Origin: a bacterium
GTDB taxonomy: Bacteria; UBP6; UBA1177
NCBI GenBank assembly: GCA_017405875.1
Contig: JAFQZM010000017.1
Coordinates: 62,001-126,000 of the forward strand
Length of the DNA stretch: 64,000 bases
Reading direction: 5' to 3'
Shown: in pieces, positions 17,171-24,685 of the stretch
How the letters are laid out: the number at the start of each line of letters is the position of its first letter
Numbering within the stretch: position 1 is the first letter of the stretch
Notes under the pieces: model-generated
The model's database searches: none
The model's input: only the letters and a program-made list of their open reading frames with translations
Told to the model about the DNA's origin: nothing
Made by a program: the position numbers and the translations under genes

Positions 17171-18130
17171 ATGAAAAAAATTCTTGTTATGGGTGCCAGT
17201 GGTCAGATCGGAAGTGAACTTGTTCCCGAACTCAGAAGAATTTACGGCGAAAGCAATGTCGTCGCGGCTGATCTCAAAGATCCGTCGCAGCTTGCTCCGA
17301 CGCTTGTCAACGGTATTTATGAACAGGCTGATATTCTTGATACGGAAAGAGTTGCCGGTATCATCAAAAAATACAACATCGACGCGGTTTACAACCTCGT
17401 TGCACTTCTTTCGAGCGTCGGCGAGCAGAAGCCGCAGCTTTCATGGAAGATCAACCTCGGCGGTCTTATGAACCTTCTCGAAATCGCGAGAGAGCTTCAT
17501 TTCCAGCTTTTCACTCCGAGTTCGATCGGTTCTTTCGGTCCGGCTACCCCGAAGGACAACACGCCTCAGGACACGATCCAGCGCCCGACTTCAATGTACG
17601 GCGTTACGAAAGTCGCGGGCGAACTTCTCTGTGACTACTACTATAAAAAATACGGCGTCGATACGAGAGGCGTCAGATTCCCCGGCATCATTTCGAACGT
17701 CACGCTTCCCGGCGGCGGAACGACCGACTACGCAGTAGATATTTACTACGAAGCAATCAAACATCATCACTACACCTGCTACATAAAAGCGGGAACATAT
17801 ATGGATATGATGTACATGCCGGACTGCCTCAAGGCTGCTATCGGCGTTATGGAAGCAGATTCGTCGAGATTTATCCACAGAAACTGCTTCAACGTAGCTT
17901 CGATGAGCTTCGAGCCTGAGCAGATCGCAGCGGCAATCAGAAAGGTCATCCCCGATTTCACGATGGATTATGATATTGATCCGGTCCGCCAGGGTATCGC
18001 TGAAAGCTGGCCCAACAAAATGGACGACTCCTGCGCGAGAGCGGAGTGGGGCTGGGCGCCTTCTTACGATTTGGACAGTATGACTGAGGATATGATCAAA
18101 GTTCTCAGCAAAAGATTGTTGAACAAATAA
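17171..18130 (+). CDS. L-threonine 3-dehydrogenase-like NAD-dependent epimerase/dehydratase
   Basis: 319 residues; ATG 17171 has GGAGAAG just before it and the Rossmann glycine motif GASGQIG follows at residues 8-14. Extended short-chain dehydrogenase with catalytic Y143xxxK147 (YGVTK), a serine-rich [10 protein letters not shown] before it, and RFPGIIS after it. Length and these signatures match the short-chain type of L-threonine 3-dehydrogenase (as in Thermoplasma, animals and some Bacteroidota), which oxidises threonine to 2-amino-3-ketobutyrate. The usual partner kbl (glycine C-acetyltransferase) is not in the window, so threonine to glycine conversion cannot be confirmed; a nucleotide-sugar epimerase is the alternative, but the [10 protein letters not shown] and [13 protein letters not shown] sequences favour threonine dehydrogenase. 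mscL follows after 17 bases. Confidence 0.8.
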   Translation: MKKILVMGASGQIGSELVPELRRIYGESNVVAADLKDPSQLAPTLVNGIYEQADILDTERVAGIIKKYNIDAVYNLVALLSSVGEQKPQLSWKINLGGLMNLLEIARELHFQLFTPSSIGSFGPATPKDNTPQDTIQRPTSMYGVTKVAGELLCDYYYKKYGVDTRGVRFPGIISNVTLPGGGTTDYAVDIYYEAIKHHHYTCYIKAGTYMDMMYMPDCLKAAIGVMEADSSRFIHRNCFNVASMSFEPEQIAAAIRKVIPDFTMDYDIDPVRQGIAESWPNKMDDSCARAEWGWAPSYDLDSMTEDMIKVLSKRLLNK

Positions 18131-18147
18131 CCAGTGGGAGAAAAAAA

Positions 18148-18597
18148 ATGAAAAATCTGCTTAAGGAATTTAAAGATTTCGCAATGAAGGGAAACGTTAT
18201 GGACATGGCTGTCGGTATCATCATCGGCGGTGCATTCGGCAAAATCGTAACCTCCGTTGTCAATGATGTCATCATGCCGCTCATCGGTCTTCTCGTCGGC
18301 GGTGTAAACTTTACCGATCTGGCTGTTACGCTTAAAGAAGCTGTTCCCGCTGCTGAAGGCGTTGCTGCTCAGCCGGCAGTCCTTCTGAAATACGGAAACT
18401 TCCTTCAGACCACTTTCGATTTCCTCATCGTTGCTTTTTCGATCTTCCTTTTCATCAAGCTCATCAATACTGCTAAGGAAAAACTTGAAAAGGCTGCTAA
18501 GGCTGCGGAAGAAGCTGCTGCAGCTGCTGCTCCGGCACCGGCTCCGGATCCTCAGATCGTTCTTCTTACCGAAATCAGGGATCTTCTCAAAAAGTAA
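18148..18597 (+). CDS. mscL: Large-conductance mechanosensitive channel
   Basis: 149 residues with the MscL pattern: amphipathic N-terminal helix ([20 protein letters not shown]), TM1 with the glycine-rich pore lining ([21 protein letters not shown]), a periplasmic loop, TM2 ([15 protein letters not shown]), then a charged cytoplasmic helix bundle ([11 protein letters not shown]). A homopentamer that opens under membrane tension to release solutes in hypo-osmotic shock. The linker before the last helix is an unusual run of Ala and Pro. It is probably transcribed with the epimerase gene. Confidence 0.97.
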   Translation: MKNLLKEFKDFAMKGNVMDMAVGIIIGGAFGKIVTSVVNDVIMPLIGLLVGGVNFTDLAVTLKEAVPAAEGVAAQPAVLLKYGNFLQTTFDFLIVAFSIFLFIKLINTAKEKLEKAAKAAEEAAAAAAPAPAPDPQIVLLTEIRDLLKK

Positions 18598-18647
18598 GTT
18601 TGTTTTTTCCGCTCCGTTTGACGGATCCTTTAATTAAAAGGTAAAAA

Positions 18648-19733
18648 ATGTCGCAGACTCTTAAAATCCTTAAAATTTTGTATTCGGCTTTCGGTTTCCG
18701 CTTCAAATACATCGGGATCCTCATTTTCAGGACTTTTATCGGCGCGCTGATGAAGGTGACGCTGTTTCTGGATAAAATTTTCTTTCCTGGCGCAGCTAAG
18801 CAGAAAATAGAAAAGCCTGTGTTTTTGATCGGACACTTGCGCAGCGGAACGACTTTCCTCCACCGTTTCCTGACAGAAAACTGCGGTGAACTGCGCGGTT
18901 TCGCGATGTGGGAGATGGTTTTTCCTTCGATTTTTATGAGAAAAATAATAAAACCGTTCCTTCCGCTCGTGAAGAATCTCTCTTTTGACGGCGTCTGGGA
19001 TCCGAAGATCCACAAAACCGACCTTTTTTCGATGGAAACGGACGATATAGCCCTTTCGATGCGCTATTTCGACGGACTTCTCTCGTGGATCTACTTCTAC
19101 TGCTGGCAGGATTTCGACGAAAGCGATACATTTGAAAAAGAACTTGTCGAAGTCGCCGGACAGGAAAAATTTGCAGAGTATCTGCAGGATATCCACCGCA
19201 AAAACATCTGGAAAACAGTAAGAAGAATGTTCTCAAAGTCGTTCGCGCAGCTTTTTGCAGTCGATAAGATCGAAGAAATCTACGATGATCCGCGCATCAT
19301 GCTGATAATCAGAAACCCGCTTGAGGCAGTTCCTTCGATGATGTCGCTTGAAAAACGGGTCCAGGAATCGCTCAACAACTACAGTTCACAGCCCGTTGAA
19401 CTGCAGCAGCGTTTCCTCAAAAACATGTACCGGACCTCGCTTTTCTACTATAAAATGTTCGACGAAATCGCGGAAAAGAAGAAAAATTCTCCGAATTTTC
19501 TGCTGCTTACACACAAGCAGCTTATGACCGATTTCGACAACACTTTCGAGCGGATAATCTCTTTCTGCGACCTTAAAAAAGACGAAAAATTCGCGGCTGC
19601 TCTCAAGGCGCAGTCTGAAAAGCAGAAAACCTTCAAAACCGAGCACATCTATTCGCTTGAACAGTTCGGACTTACCGAAGAACAGGTGCGTAAAGACTTC
19701 GCATTCGTCTTTGAAAAGTACGACCTCGATTGA
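18648..19733 (+). CDS. PAPS-dependent sulfotransferase family protein
   Basis: 361 residues. The 5'-phosphosulfate loop is IGHLRSGTTF (61-70) and the 3'-phosphate motif is R222-N223-P224 with S230 (IIRNPLEAVPSMM), as in bacterial Sulfotransfer_1/3 proteins. The N-terminal 50 residues contain a hydrophobic stretch, suggesting membrane association. It would move sulfate from PAPS to a carbohydrate or lipid hydroxyl; the acceptor is unknown. It lies between mscL and ftsY and shows no operon partner for PAPS synthesis. The start ATG 18648 has AAGGT six bases upstream. The family is clear and the substrate open. Confidence 0.85.
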   Translation: MSQTLKILKILYSAFGFRFKYIGILIFRTFIGALMKVTLFLDKIFFPGAAKQKIEKPVFLIGHLRSGTTFLHRFLTENCGELRGFAMWEMVFPSIFMRKIIKPFLPLVKNLSFDGVWDPKIHKTDLFSMETDDIALSMRYFDGLLSWIYFYCWQDFDESDTFEKELVEVAGQEKFAEYLQDIHRKNIWKTVRRMFSKSFAQLFAVDKIEEIYDDPRIMLIIRNPLEAVPSMMSLEKRVQESLNNYSSQPVELQQRFLKNMYRTSLFYYKMFDEIAEKKKNSPNFLLLTHKQLMTDFDNTFERIISFCDLKKDEKFAAALKAQSEKQKTFKTEHIYSLEQFGLTEEQVRKDFAFVFEKYDLD

Positions 19734-19749
19734 TTAAATCAGCATTTTC

Positions 19750-19777
19750 TTGATTTAGCGCACTTTTTGGCAATAAT
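19750..19777 (+). promoter_or_regulatory. Promoter of ftsY
   Basis: TTGATT, 16-base spacer, AATAAT, about 52 bases before ATG 19830, starting 14 bases after the sulfotransferase stop. Confidence 0.5.
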
Positions 19778-19829
19778 TACGCGTTTTTCGGCAGTTAGCC
19801 GATTTTTTTTGACAAATTTGGAGTTGAAT

Positions 19830-21101
19830 ATGCAAGCGTGGATCGAAGAAAGCCTTAAAAACGGCGAATTGTTTTTCTATATCGTGCCGGCAGTTCTCTT
19901 GATACTGCTTCTGATCGTAATTTTCTGGCCTGAAAAGAAGAAAAAAACAAAAGAGGAAAACGAAGAAACCGAGCTCGACAAGCTCATAAAAGCCGACAAA
20001 AAACTGAAAGCGGAGATCGAACCTGTTGTTGAAAACAAGGAAGAACCTCCTTTCAAAGAGGCCGGCAAGGAAATCCAATTGTTCGAGGAACAGGATGTAC
20101 AGACGTTTCCCGAAACGTCTCAAAAACCGATTGAACCCGAACAACCTGCGGAACCCGCACCTGTAGAGACGTTACCTGAAACGTCTCCAGAACCCGAACA
20201 ACCCGCCGCGACGATAAAAAGCGGTCTCGAAAAGACGAAAAAAGGCGGCTTCATGTCGCGTCTTCTCGGCCTTTTCAAAAACAGCGTGGTCGATGACGAT
20301 CTTATCGAAGAGCTCGAAGAGATCCTCTACACTGCCGACATGGGTGTTACGACGGTTTCGTGGCTCATGGATCTCGTCAACAAAAACCGCTTGAAATTCA
20401 CAAGCGGCGACGATGTCAAACAGTTCCTCAAAGAGCAGATCAGAGAAGTTCTCGTCGCAAACCATAAATCTTTCCCCGAAATCACCGAAAAACCGACGAT
20501 ATTCCTCATGGTGGGCGTAAACGGTGCGGGAAAAACTACGACTATCGGCAAACTCGCCCACAAGTTCATTGCTCAGGGCAAAGTCCCGATGCTGGCTGCA
20601 GGAGACACTTTCAGGGCTGCGGCGGTAGAGCAGCTCAAAGTCTGGGGCGAGCGCAACAACTGCACAGTTATCAGCGACAAAGACGGTGCAGATCCGGCAT
20701 CGGTCGCCTTCAATGCGGTAAACAGCGCAATCAGCAAGGATGTCGACGTTCTTCTTGTCGATACGGCGGGAAGACTTCAGAACAGAGTCAATCTGATGGA
20801 AGAACTTGTCAAGATAAACCGCGTCATCGGCAAGGCAAAACCCGGCGCGCCGCATGAGACCATCATCGTAATCGACGCGAACAACGGCCAGAATGCGCTT
20901 ACTCAGGCGAAACAGTTCAGCGAAGCCGTAAAAGTGACGGGAATCATCGTCACGAAGCTCGACGGCAGCGCGAAAGGCGGTGTTATAATCGGCATTTCGA
21001 AAGAGTTGGGCCTTCCGGTATATCTTGTCGGAGTAGGTGAAAAAATCGAAGATCTTAAGCCCTTCGATCCGAATGAATTCGTTGAGGCACTTTTTGAATA
21101 A
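19830..21101 (+). CDS. ftsY: Signal recognition particle receptor FtsY, with N-terminal membrane anchor
   Basis: 423 residues from ATG 19830 (GGAG seven bases upstream; the longer frame would run through the promoter). An N-terminal TM helix (about 14-34, IVPAVLLILLLIVIFW) is followed by an acidic/Pro linker and the NG domain: G1 GVNGAGKTTT (about 229-238), DTFRAAAVEQL, DTAGRLQ, TKLDGSAKGG. It docks the SRP-ribosome complex at the membrane. Most FtsY proteins attach through an amphipathic helix; a true TM anchor is a variant. The linker contains two imperfect copies of a PETSxxPEPEQPA-type unit (20098-20205) whose DNA also carries two short inverted repeats (AGACGTTxCCxGAAACGTCT). Confidence 0.95.
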   Translation: MQAWIEESLKNGELFFYIVPAVLLILLLIVIFWPEKKKKTKEENEETELDKLIKADKKLKAEIEPVVENKEEPPFKEAGKEIQLFEEQDVQTFPETSQKPIEPEQPAEPAPVETLPETSPEPEQPAATIKSGLEKTKKGGFMSRLLGLFKNSVVDDDLIEELEEILYTADMGVTTVSWLMDLVNKNRLKFTSGDDVKQFLKEQIREVLVANHKSFPEITEKPTIFLMVGVNGAGKTTTIGKLAHKFIAQGKVPMLAAGDTFRAAAVEQLKVWGERNNCTVISDKDGADPASVAFNAVNSAISKDVDVLLVDTAGRLQNRVNLMEELVKINRVIGKAKPGAPHETIIVIDANNGQNALTQAKQFSEAVKVTGIIVTKLDGSAKGGVIIGISKELGLPVYLVGVGEKIEDLKPFDPNEFVEALFE

Positions 21102-21138
21102 TGACCTGATTTTATCTAATATTTTGTGAGGCAAAACC

Positions 21139-22368
21139 ATGGAAGACAAAAAATCCGTTGCAATTCTCTGCTCCGGCGGCCCGGCGCCTGGAATAAACAC
21201 TGTCGTCTGCTCGATAGCGAAAGTTTTTCTGAAGGCGCACTACAGAGTCATCGGCATCAATTACGGCACGAAGACACTTTTCACCGACAAAGTCGATACG
21301 GTCGATATCGATTTTGACCTTGCCGACCACTACTTCAACCGCGGTGGTTCCTTCCTCAAAATGAGCCGCTATAAACCGAAAGACAGCGAGTTCAAGCCCG
21401 ATTTCTTCATCAAAAACAACGTTGAACTGCTTGTAACGATCGGTGGAGACGACACCGCATCCACTGCGAACAGGATCACGAAATATTTGAACGAGAAAAA
21501 CCTTCCCGTCAGAAACATCCACGTTCCGAAGACGATAGACAACGACCTTCCGCTTCCCGAAAGACTTCCCACTTTCGGCTATCAGTCGGCTAAAAACGAA
21601 GGCGTCCGCATCGCGACCACGATCTACGAAGATGCAAGAACTAGCGGAAACTGGTTTGTTGTCTCCTCGATGGGACGTGAAGCGGGTCACCTCGCTTTCG
21701 GAATCGGCGCGGCTTGCCACTATCCGATGATAATCATCCCCGAAATGTTCAAAAACGTCGAAGTAACATTCGACAGGATCATAAAAATGATGATCTCTTC
21801 TATCGTAAAAAGAAAGATCTACGGCATGGATTACGGCGCTATCATGATCAGCGAAGGCGTTTTCCACTTCATGTCGGATGAAGAAATCGTCAGCTCGGGC
21901 ATCAAGTTCTCGTTCGACGAACACGGACATCCTGAACTCGGAAACGTCTCGAAAGCGCATATATTCAACGTTCTCCTCAACGAAGAACTGAAAAAACTCG
22001 GCCTCAAAGTCAAATGCAGACCGACCGAGATCGGCTACGAAGTCCGCTGCTGCGCTCCATGCGCGTTCGACCTCAAATACTGCACGCTGCTCGGTTTCGG
22101 CGTGAAAGAGCTTTTCGACCGCGGCGTTTCGGGCTGCATTGTAGTCTGCCACAACGACGGCACCGTTTCCCCGCTCTACCTCGAAGACGTTGAAGATCCA
22201 GAGACCGGCAAAATCAGACCGCGCCTTGTCGATACCGAAGCCGACGACTACAAAATGTTAGTCGAAAATTTCCACTGCATTGACGAAAACGACTACGAAA
22301 AAGCTTCGAAATGGCTTAAAAATCCGCAGCTTTACGACCTTAAACACATTCTCGGACTCAAAAAGTAG
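21139..22368 (+). CDS. 6-phosphofructokinase, probably PPi-dependent
   Basis: 409 residues. PFK fold with LCSGGPAPGINTV at the N-terminus, GGDDT (102-106), PKTIDND (130-136), SMGREAGHLAFGIG and EIGYEVRCCAPCAFD. In ATP-dependent enzymes the two active-site positions are glycines (GGDG and PGTIDND); here they are D105 and K131, the combination that excludes the ATP alpha-phosphate and marks pyrophosphate:fructose-6-phosphate 1-phosphotransferases. It would carry out the reversible PPi-linked step of glycolysis. No other glycolytic gene is nearby. It begins 37 bases after ftsY and may be co-transcribed. Donor specificity is an inference from two residues. Confidence 0.88.
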   Translation: MEDKKSVAILCSGGPAPGINTVVCSIAKVFLKAHYRVIGINYGTKTLFTDKVDTVDIDFDLADHYFNRGGSFLKMSRYKPKDSEFKPDFFIKNNVELLVTIGGDDTASTANRITKYLNEKNLPVRNIHVPKTIDNDLPLPERLPTFGYQSAKNEGVRIATTIYEDARTSGNWFVVSSMGREAGHLAFGIGAACHYPMIIIPEMFKNVEVTFDRIIKMMISSIVKRKIYGMDYGAIMISEGVFHFMSDEEIVSSGIKFSFDEHGHPELGNVSKAHIFNVLLNEELKKLGLKVKCRPTEIGYEVRCCAPCAFDLKYCTLLGFGVKELFDRGVSGCIVVCHNDGTVSPLYLEDVEDPETGKIRPRLVDTEADDYKMLVENFHCIDENDYEKASKWLKNPQLYDLKHILGLKK

Positions 22369-22530
22369 GATTCTGACCCGAAAACTATAAAAATTTGTGT
22401 AAAAAATTCTAAATAAAATCAAATAGTTTCCAACTTTTTTGGGGGTGTGGTAAAATTTTCTCAATAAAAATCGGATTTTGTGCTACTAAATATATGTCGA
22501 GTTTGTTTTTTTAACTTTAAGGAGGACGAC

Positions 22531-23055
22531 ATGAAAAGATTCTTGATTTTGTCAGCTGCGGTTTTCGCAATGTTTTTTGCTGCAAGCTGCGGCGGCAGTG
22601 ACAGCAACAACGACGAAAATGACAACAACAGCAGTGAAAGCGGTTTCAAAGCAGTCGATGTCGGTGAGTGCCGCCATGCCGAACCGCCGCTATCTTTCAG
22701 AGACAGGATCTATACCGAAAAAGAGAATGAATTTGTCGATTCCTGCAATGAGTATGTCGAAGTCACTGAGAAAAAAGAGAACACTATAAAATTCAACTGG
22801 TTCGGCGAGATGCACTGCGGTTTTGACTGGGAATACGGCTATAAAGTTGAAGGAATTGAAAAAAATGTTCTGAAAGTAAACATTCTTGAGCGCGACACCG
22901 ACCTTGATCTTGCTGCCGATTGTGATGAATGCTGCTATCTTATGCCGATAGAATACACCGCTTCAACTGCTGAAGAGATCAATTCTGTCAAAGCGATAGA
23001 GATCAACTACGAAGGCAAGAACCACAGAGCTTCCTTCCCGATTGACGGGGAATAA
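22531..23055 (+). CDS. Lipoprotein of unknown function
   Basis: 174 residues, ATG 22531 with AAGGAGG eight bases upstream. Lipobox AASC with the lipidated cysteine at position 20, then a low-complexity Ser/Asp/Asn stretch (SDSNNDENDNNSSES), typical of surface-exposed lipoprotein spacers in this genome. The mature domain has seven further cysteines, including a DCDECC cluster, suggesting disulfides or metal binding in the periplasm. No family recognised. It is followed by copy A of the intergenic repeat. Confidence 0.7.
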   Translation: MKRFLILSAAVFAMFFAASCGGSDSNNDENDNNSSESGFKAVDVGECRHAEPPLSFRDRIYTEKENEFVDSCNEYVEVTEKKENTIKFNWFGEMHCGFDWEYGYKVEGIEKNVLKVNILERDTDLDLAADCDECCYLMPIEYTASTAEEINSVKAIEINYEGKNHRASFPIDGE

Positions 23056-23067
23056 AAAGTAAATCCG

Positions 23068-23093
23068 CCGGCTGTTCAATGCTCTTCATCTAA
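23068..23093 (+). repeat. Intergenic repeat, copy A
   Basis: 26 bases containing GGCTGTTCAATGCT, 12 bases after a stop codon. It matches copy B (24409-24434) at 21 of 26 positions, and the similarity to B extends a few bases further on both sides (ATCCG before, ATATT and TTAAAA after). Confidence 0.6.
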
Positions 23094-23148
23094 ATATTAT
23101 TCGTTAAAAAATCACAATAACGCTTGATTTTTACAAAGTTTTATTTGC

Positions 23149-23178
23149 ACTACTCGTGAGTAGTCTACTTTTGAGTAG
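23149..23178. promoter_or_regulatory. Two adjacent operator-like palindromes
   Basis: ACTACTC-GT-GAGTAGT (23149-23164, perfect 7-bp arms) is followed immediately by CTACT-TTTG-AGTAG (23165-23178, perfect 5-bp arms), so GAGTAGT occurs twice. They lie about 85 bases upstream of the mnmA -35 box. They look like a binding site for a dimeric regulator, or a weak RNA hairpin; there is no T-tract. Confidence 0.45.
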
Positions 23179-23260
23179 TTAAAATCTTTTTATTGTATGA
23201 AGATAAAAATCGCAGGCGAGCAGACCTAAGCTCCGGCAAAACAAATTCGACTCTAACCAC

Positions 23261-23288
23261 TTGTTTTTAGTCCGTTTTTCACTATAAT
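23261..23288 (+). promoter_or_regulatory. Promoter of mnmA
   Basis: TTGTTT, 16-base spacer, perfect TATAAT, about 30 bases before ATG 23318. Confidence 0.6.
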
Positions 23289-23317
23289 TCCGCGGTTTGA
23301 CTTGAATTGGAGGCAAA

Positions 23318-24397
23318 ATGACTGGAAAAAAAGTTGCGGTGGGCTTAAGCGGCGGTGTCGATTCCGCTGTTTCGGCGGCACTTCTCAAGGAACAGGGTTA
23401 TGACGTTATCGGCGTGACGATGGCGAACTGGGACAAGTCGCTCCACTTCGACACTCCGATCCCCGATTCGTGCTACGGCCCGTGCGAGGGCGAAAGTCTA
23501 GAAGCTGTCGCGACAATCGCAGAAGTGCTTGATATTCCTTATAAAATCTTTGATCTGAGTGACGCTTACCGCGACAACATAATCTCGTATTTCAAGCGTG
23601 AATATATGTGCGGAAGGACACCGAATCCGTGCGTCAGATGCAACTTCAAAATGAAGTTCGGACTTCTTTTTGAGAAGGCAAGAGCTGAACTCGGAACGGA
23701 ACTTTTTGCGACCGGTCACTATGCGAGGATCATTGAAGAAAACGGCAGATTTTACCTTGCAAAGGCGCTGAATACGGCGAAAGACCAGAGCTATTTTCTG
23801 CAGATGCTCAAGCGCGACTGGCTGCGGCACATAATTTTTCCGCTCGGCGAAATGACGAAAGACGAAGTCCGCGCCACTGCGAAAAAGTTTGCCCTTCCGG
23901 TCGCCGAAAAAGAGGAAAGTCAGGATTTCATGGGCGGGAAACACGCCGTCCTTTTTGAAGACGAACCGATAAAAGAGGGGAATATCGTTGACGAAAACGG
24001 CAAAATCCTCGGCCGCCACAAAGGGATAATCCACTACACGATAGGGCAGCGCAAAGGGCTCGGCATCAGTAATCCGAAGCCTCTTTTCGTGCTGAAAATC
24101 GATGCGGAAAAGAACGAAGTCGTCGTCACCGAAAAGGAGCATTTATTTTCAAACGGGCTTGAAGGGGCTGAACTCAATCTGCTTGACGATATAGAAAATC
24201 CTAATGAATTCAAAGCGTTGGTCAAAATAAGACAGAAGCACAAAGAGTGCCCTGCCACAGTTTCGATCCTGGAAGGCGGCAGATTCAAAGTCGTTTTTGA
24301 AACGCCGCAGCTTTCGGTAACTCCCGGTCAGGCAGTCGCAATTTATCGCGAAGACGGAATCCTTATCGGCGGCGGAATAATCGAGGAAGGAATCTGA
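23318..24397 (+). CDS. mnmA: tRNA-specific 2-thiouridylase MnmA
   Basis: 359 residues with GGAGG seven bases before the ATG. It activates U34 of Lys/Glu/Gln tRNAs with ATP and inserts sulfur. Visible: the PP-loop SGGVDS (11-16), the catalytic cysteine motif NPCVRCN (C105, C108), GHYAR, KDQSYFL, and the C-terminal beta-barrel. Odd: the second catalytic cysteine, normally in a sequence like S-x-x-I-C-F-I, is replaced by ESQDFMGG with D203 at the expected place. This suggests a mechanism that does not use the disulfide relay, perhaps an iron-sulfur version using C105 and C108. An extra DSCYGPC motif lies near residue 50. It stands alone between two repeat copies. Confidence 0.93.
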   Translation: MTGKKVAVGLSGGVDSAVSAALLKEQGYDVIGVTMANWDKSLHFDTPIPDSCYGPCEGESLEAVATIAEVLDIPYKIFDLSDAYRDNIISYFKREYMCGRTPNPCVRCNFKMKFGLLFEKARAELGTELFATGHYARIIEENGRFYLAKALNTAKDQSYFLQMLKRDWLRHIIFPLGEMTKDEVRATAKKFALPVAEKEESQDFMGGKHAVLFEDEPIKEGNIVDENGKILGRHKGIIHYTIGQRKGLGISNPKPLFVLKIDAEKNEVVVTEKEHLFSNGLEGAELNLLDDIENPNEFKALVKIRQKHKECPATVSILEGGRFKVVFETPQLSVTPGQAVAIYREDGILIGGGIIEEGI

Positions 24398-24408
24398 TTG
24401 CAGATCCG

Positions 24409-24434
24409 ACGGCTGTTCAATGCTGTCTGTCTAA
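24409..24434 (+). repeat. Intergenic repeat, copy B
   Basis: 26 bases containing GGCTGTTCAATGCTGT, 12 bases after the mnmA stop. It matches copies A and C at 21 of 26 positions each. Confidence 0.6.
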
Positions 24435-24491
24435 GAAATATTCTTTAAAATAAATTCTCTTCACTTTAATTAAAATTTCTAATTTTTAGTC

Positions 24492-24519
24492 TTGACAATA
24501 AAGAAAAGTTGAATAGAAT
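24492..24519 (+). promoter_or_regulatory. Promoter of the RNA/nuclease cassette
   Basis: A perfect TTGACA, 16-base spacer, TAGAAT. Transcription should begin near 24526, about 160 bases before the nuclease start codon, leaving a long leader that ends in a terminator. Confidence 0.65.
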
Positions 24520-24525
24520 AGATGT

Positions 24526-24676
24526 TGCAAGTAACTCGTGTGCTTGCTTTGCGTTGATCCGAAGTTCTGGGCTGGCATCCAGTTCTTCGTGGAGCTCTCG
24601 ACGGGTTCGGCATTCAGCCACAAGCCAGCAACTAAAATGTCATTAAAATGCTTGCTTCCTGCAAGCATTTTTTTTT
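24526..24676 (+). ncRNA. Candidate structured RNA (leader or antitoxin-type RNA) upstream of nuclease gene
   Basis: About 150 nt between a consensus promoter and a strong intrinsic terminator, with no plausible open frame. The ends GTTGC (near 24524-24528) and GCAAC (about 24628-24632) can pair, as can GCTTG/CAAGC and CCGAA/TTCGG inside them, with an apical GAAGTTCTGG/CCAGTTCTTC hairpin (8 of 10 pairs). That gives one long irregular hairpin. Two related segments, GGGCTGGCATCCAG (24569) and GGGTTCGGCATTCAG (24603), start 34 bases apart. It does not match SRP RNA, tmRNA or RNase P signatures I know. Alternatives: an attenuator leader of the downstream gene, or a dispersed REP-like element, since the reverse strand reads like repeat sequences often seen in uncultured genomes. 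Confidence 0.4.
24645..24676 (+). terminator. Intrinsic terminator between RNA candidate and nuclease gene
   Basis: AAAATGCTTGC and GCAAGCATTTT form 11 perfect pairs around TTCCT, followed by a run of T up to 24676. The nuclease ribosome-binding site GGAG starts at the next base and its ATG is at 24686, so only read-through transcripts can express the nuclease. Confidence 0.85.
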
Positions 24677-24685
24677 GGAGTTAAA

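Noticed and set aside
24526-24644. SRP RNA, tmRNA or 6S RNA
   Set aside because: The GGAA tetraloop context of SRP RNA and the tRNA-like ends of tmRNA are absent. 6S is not excluded by shape, but it is short and lies immediately before a nuclease gene.
24486-24668. 60-codon minus-strand frame over the RNA candidate
   Set aside because: It spans the promoter and terminator hairpin and reads like translated repeat sequence; not a gene.
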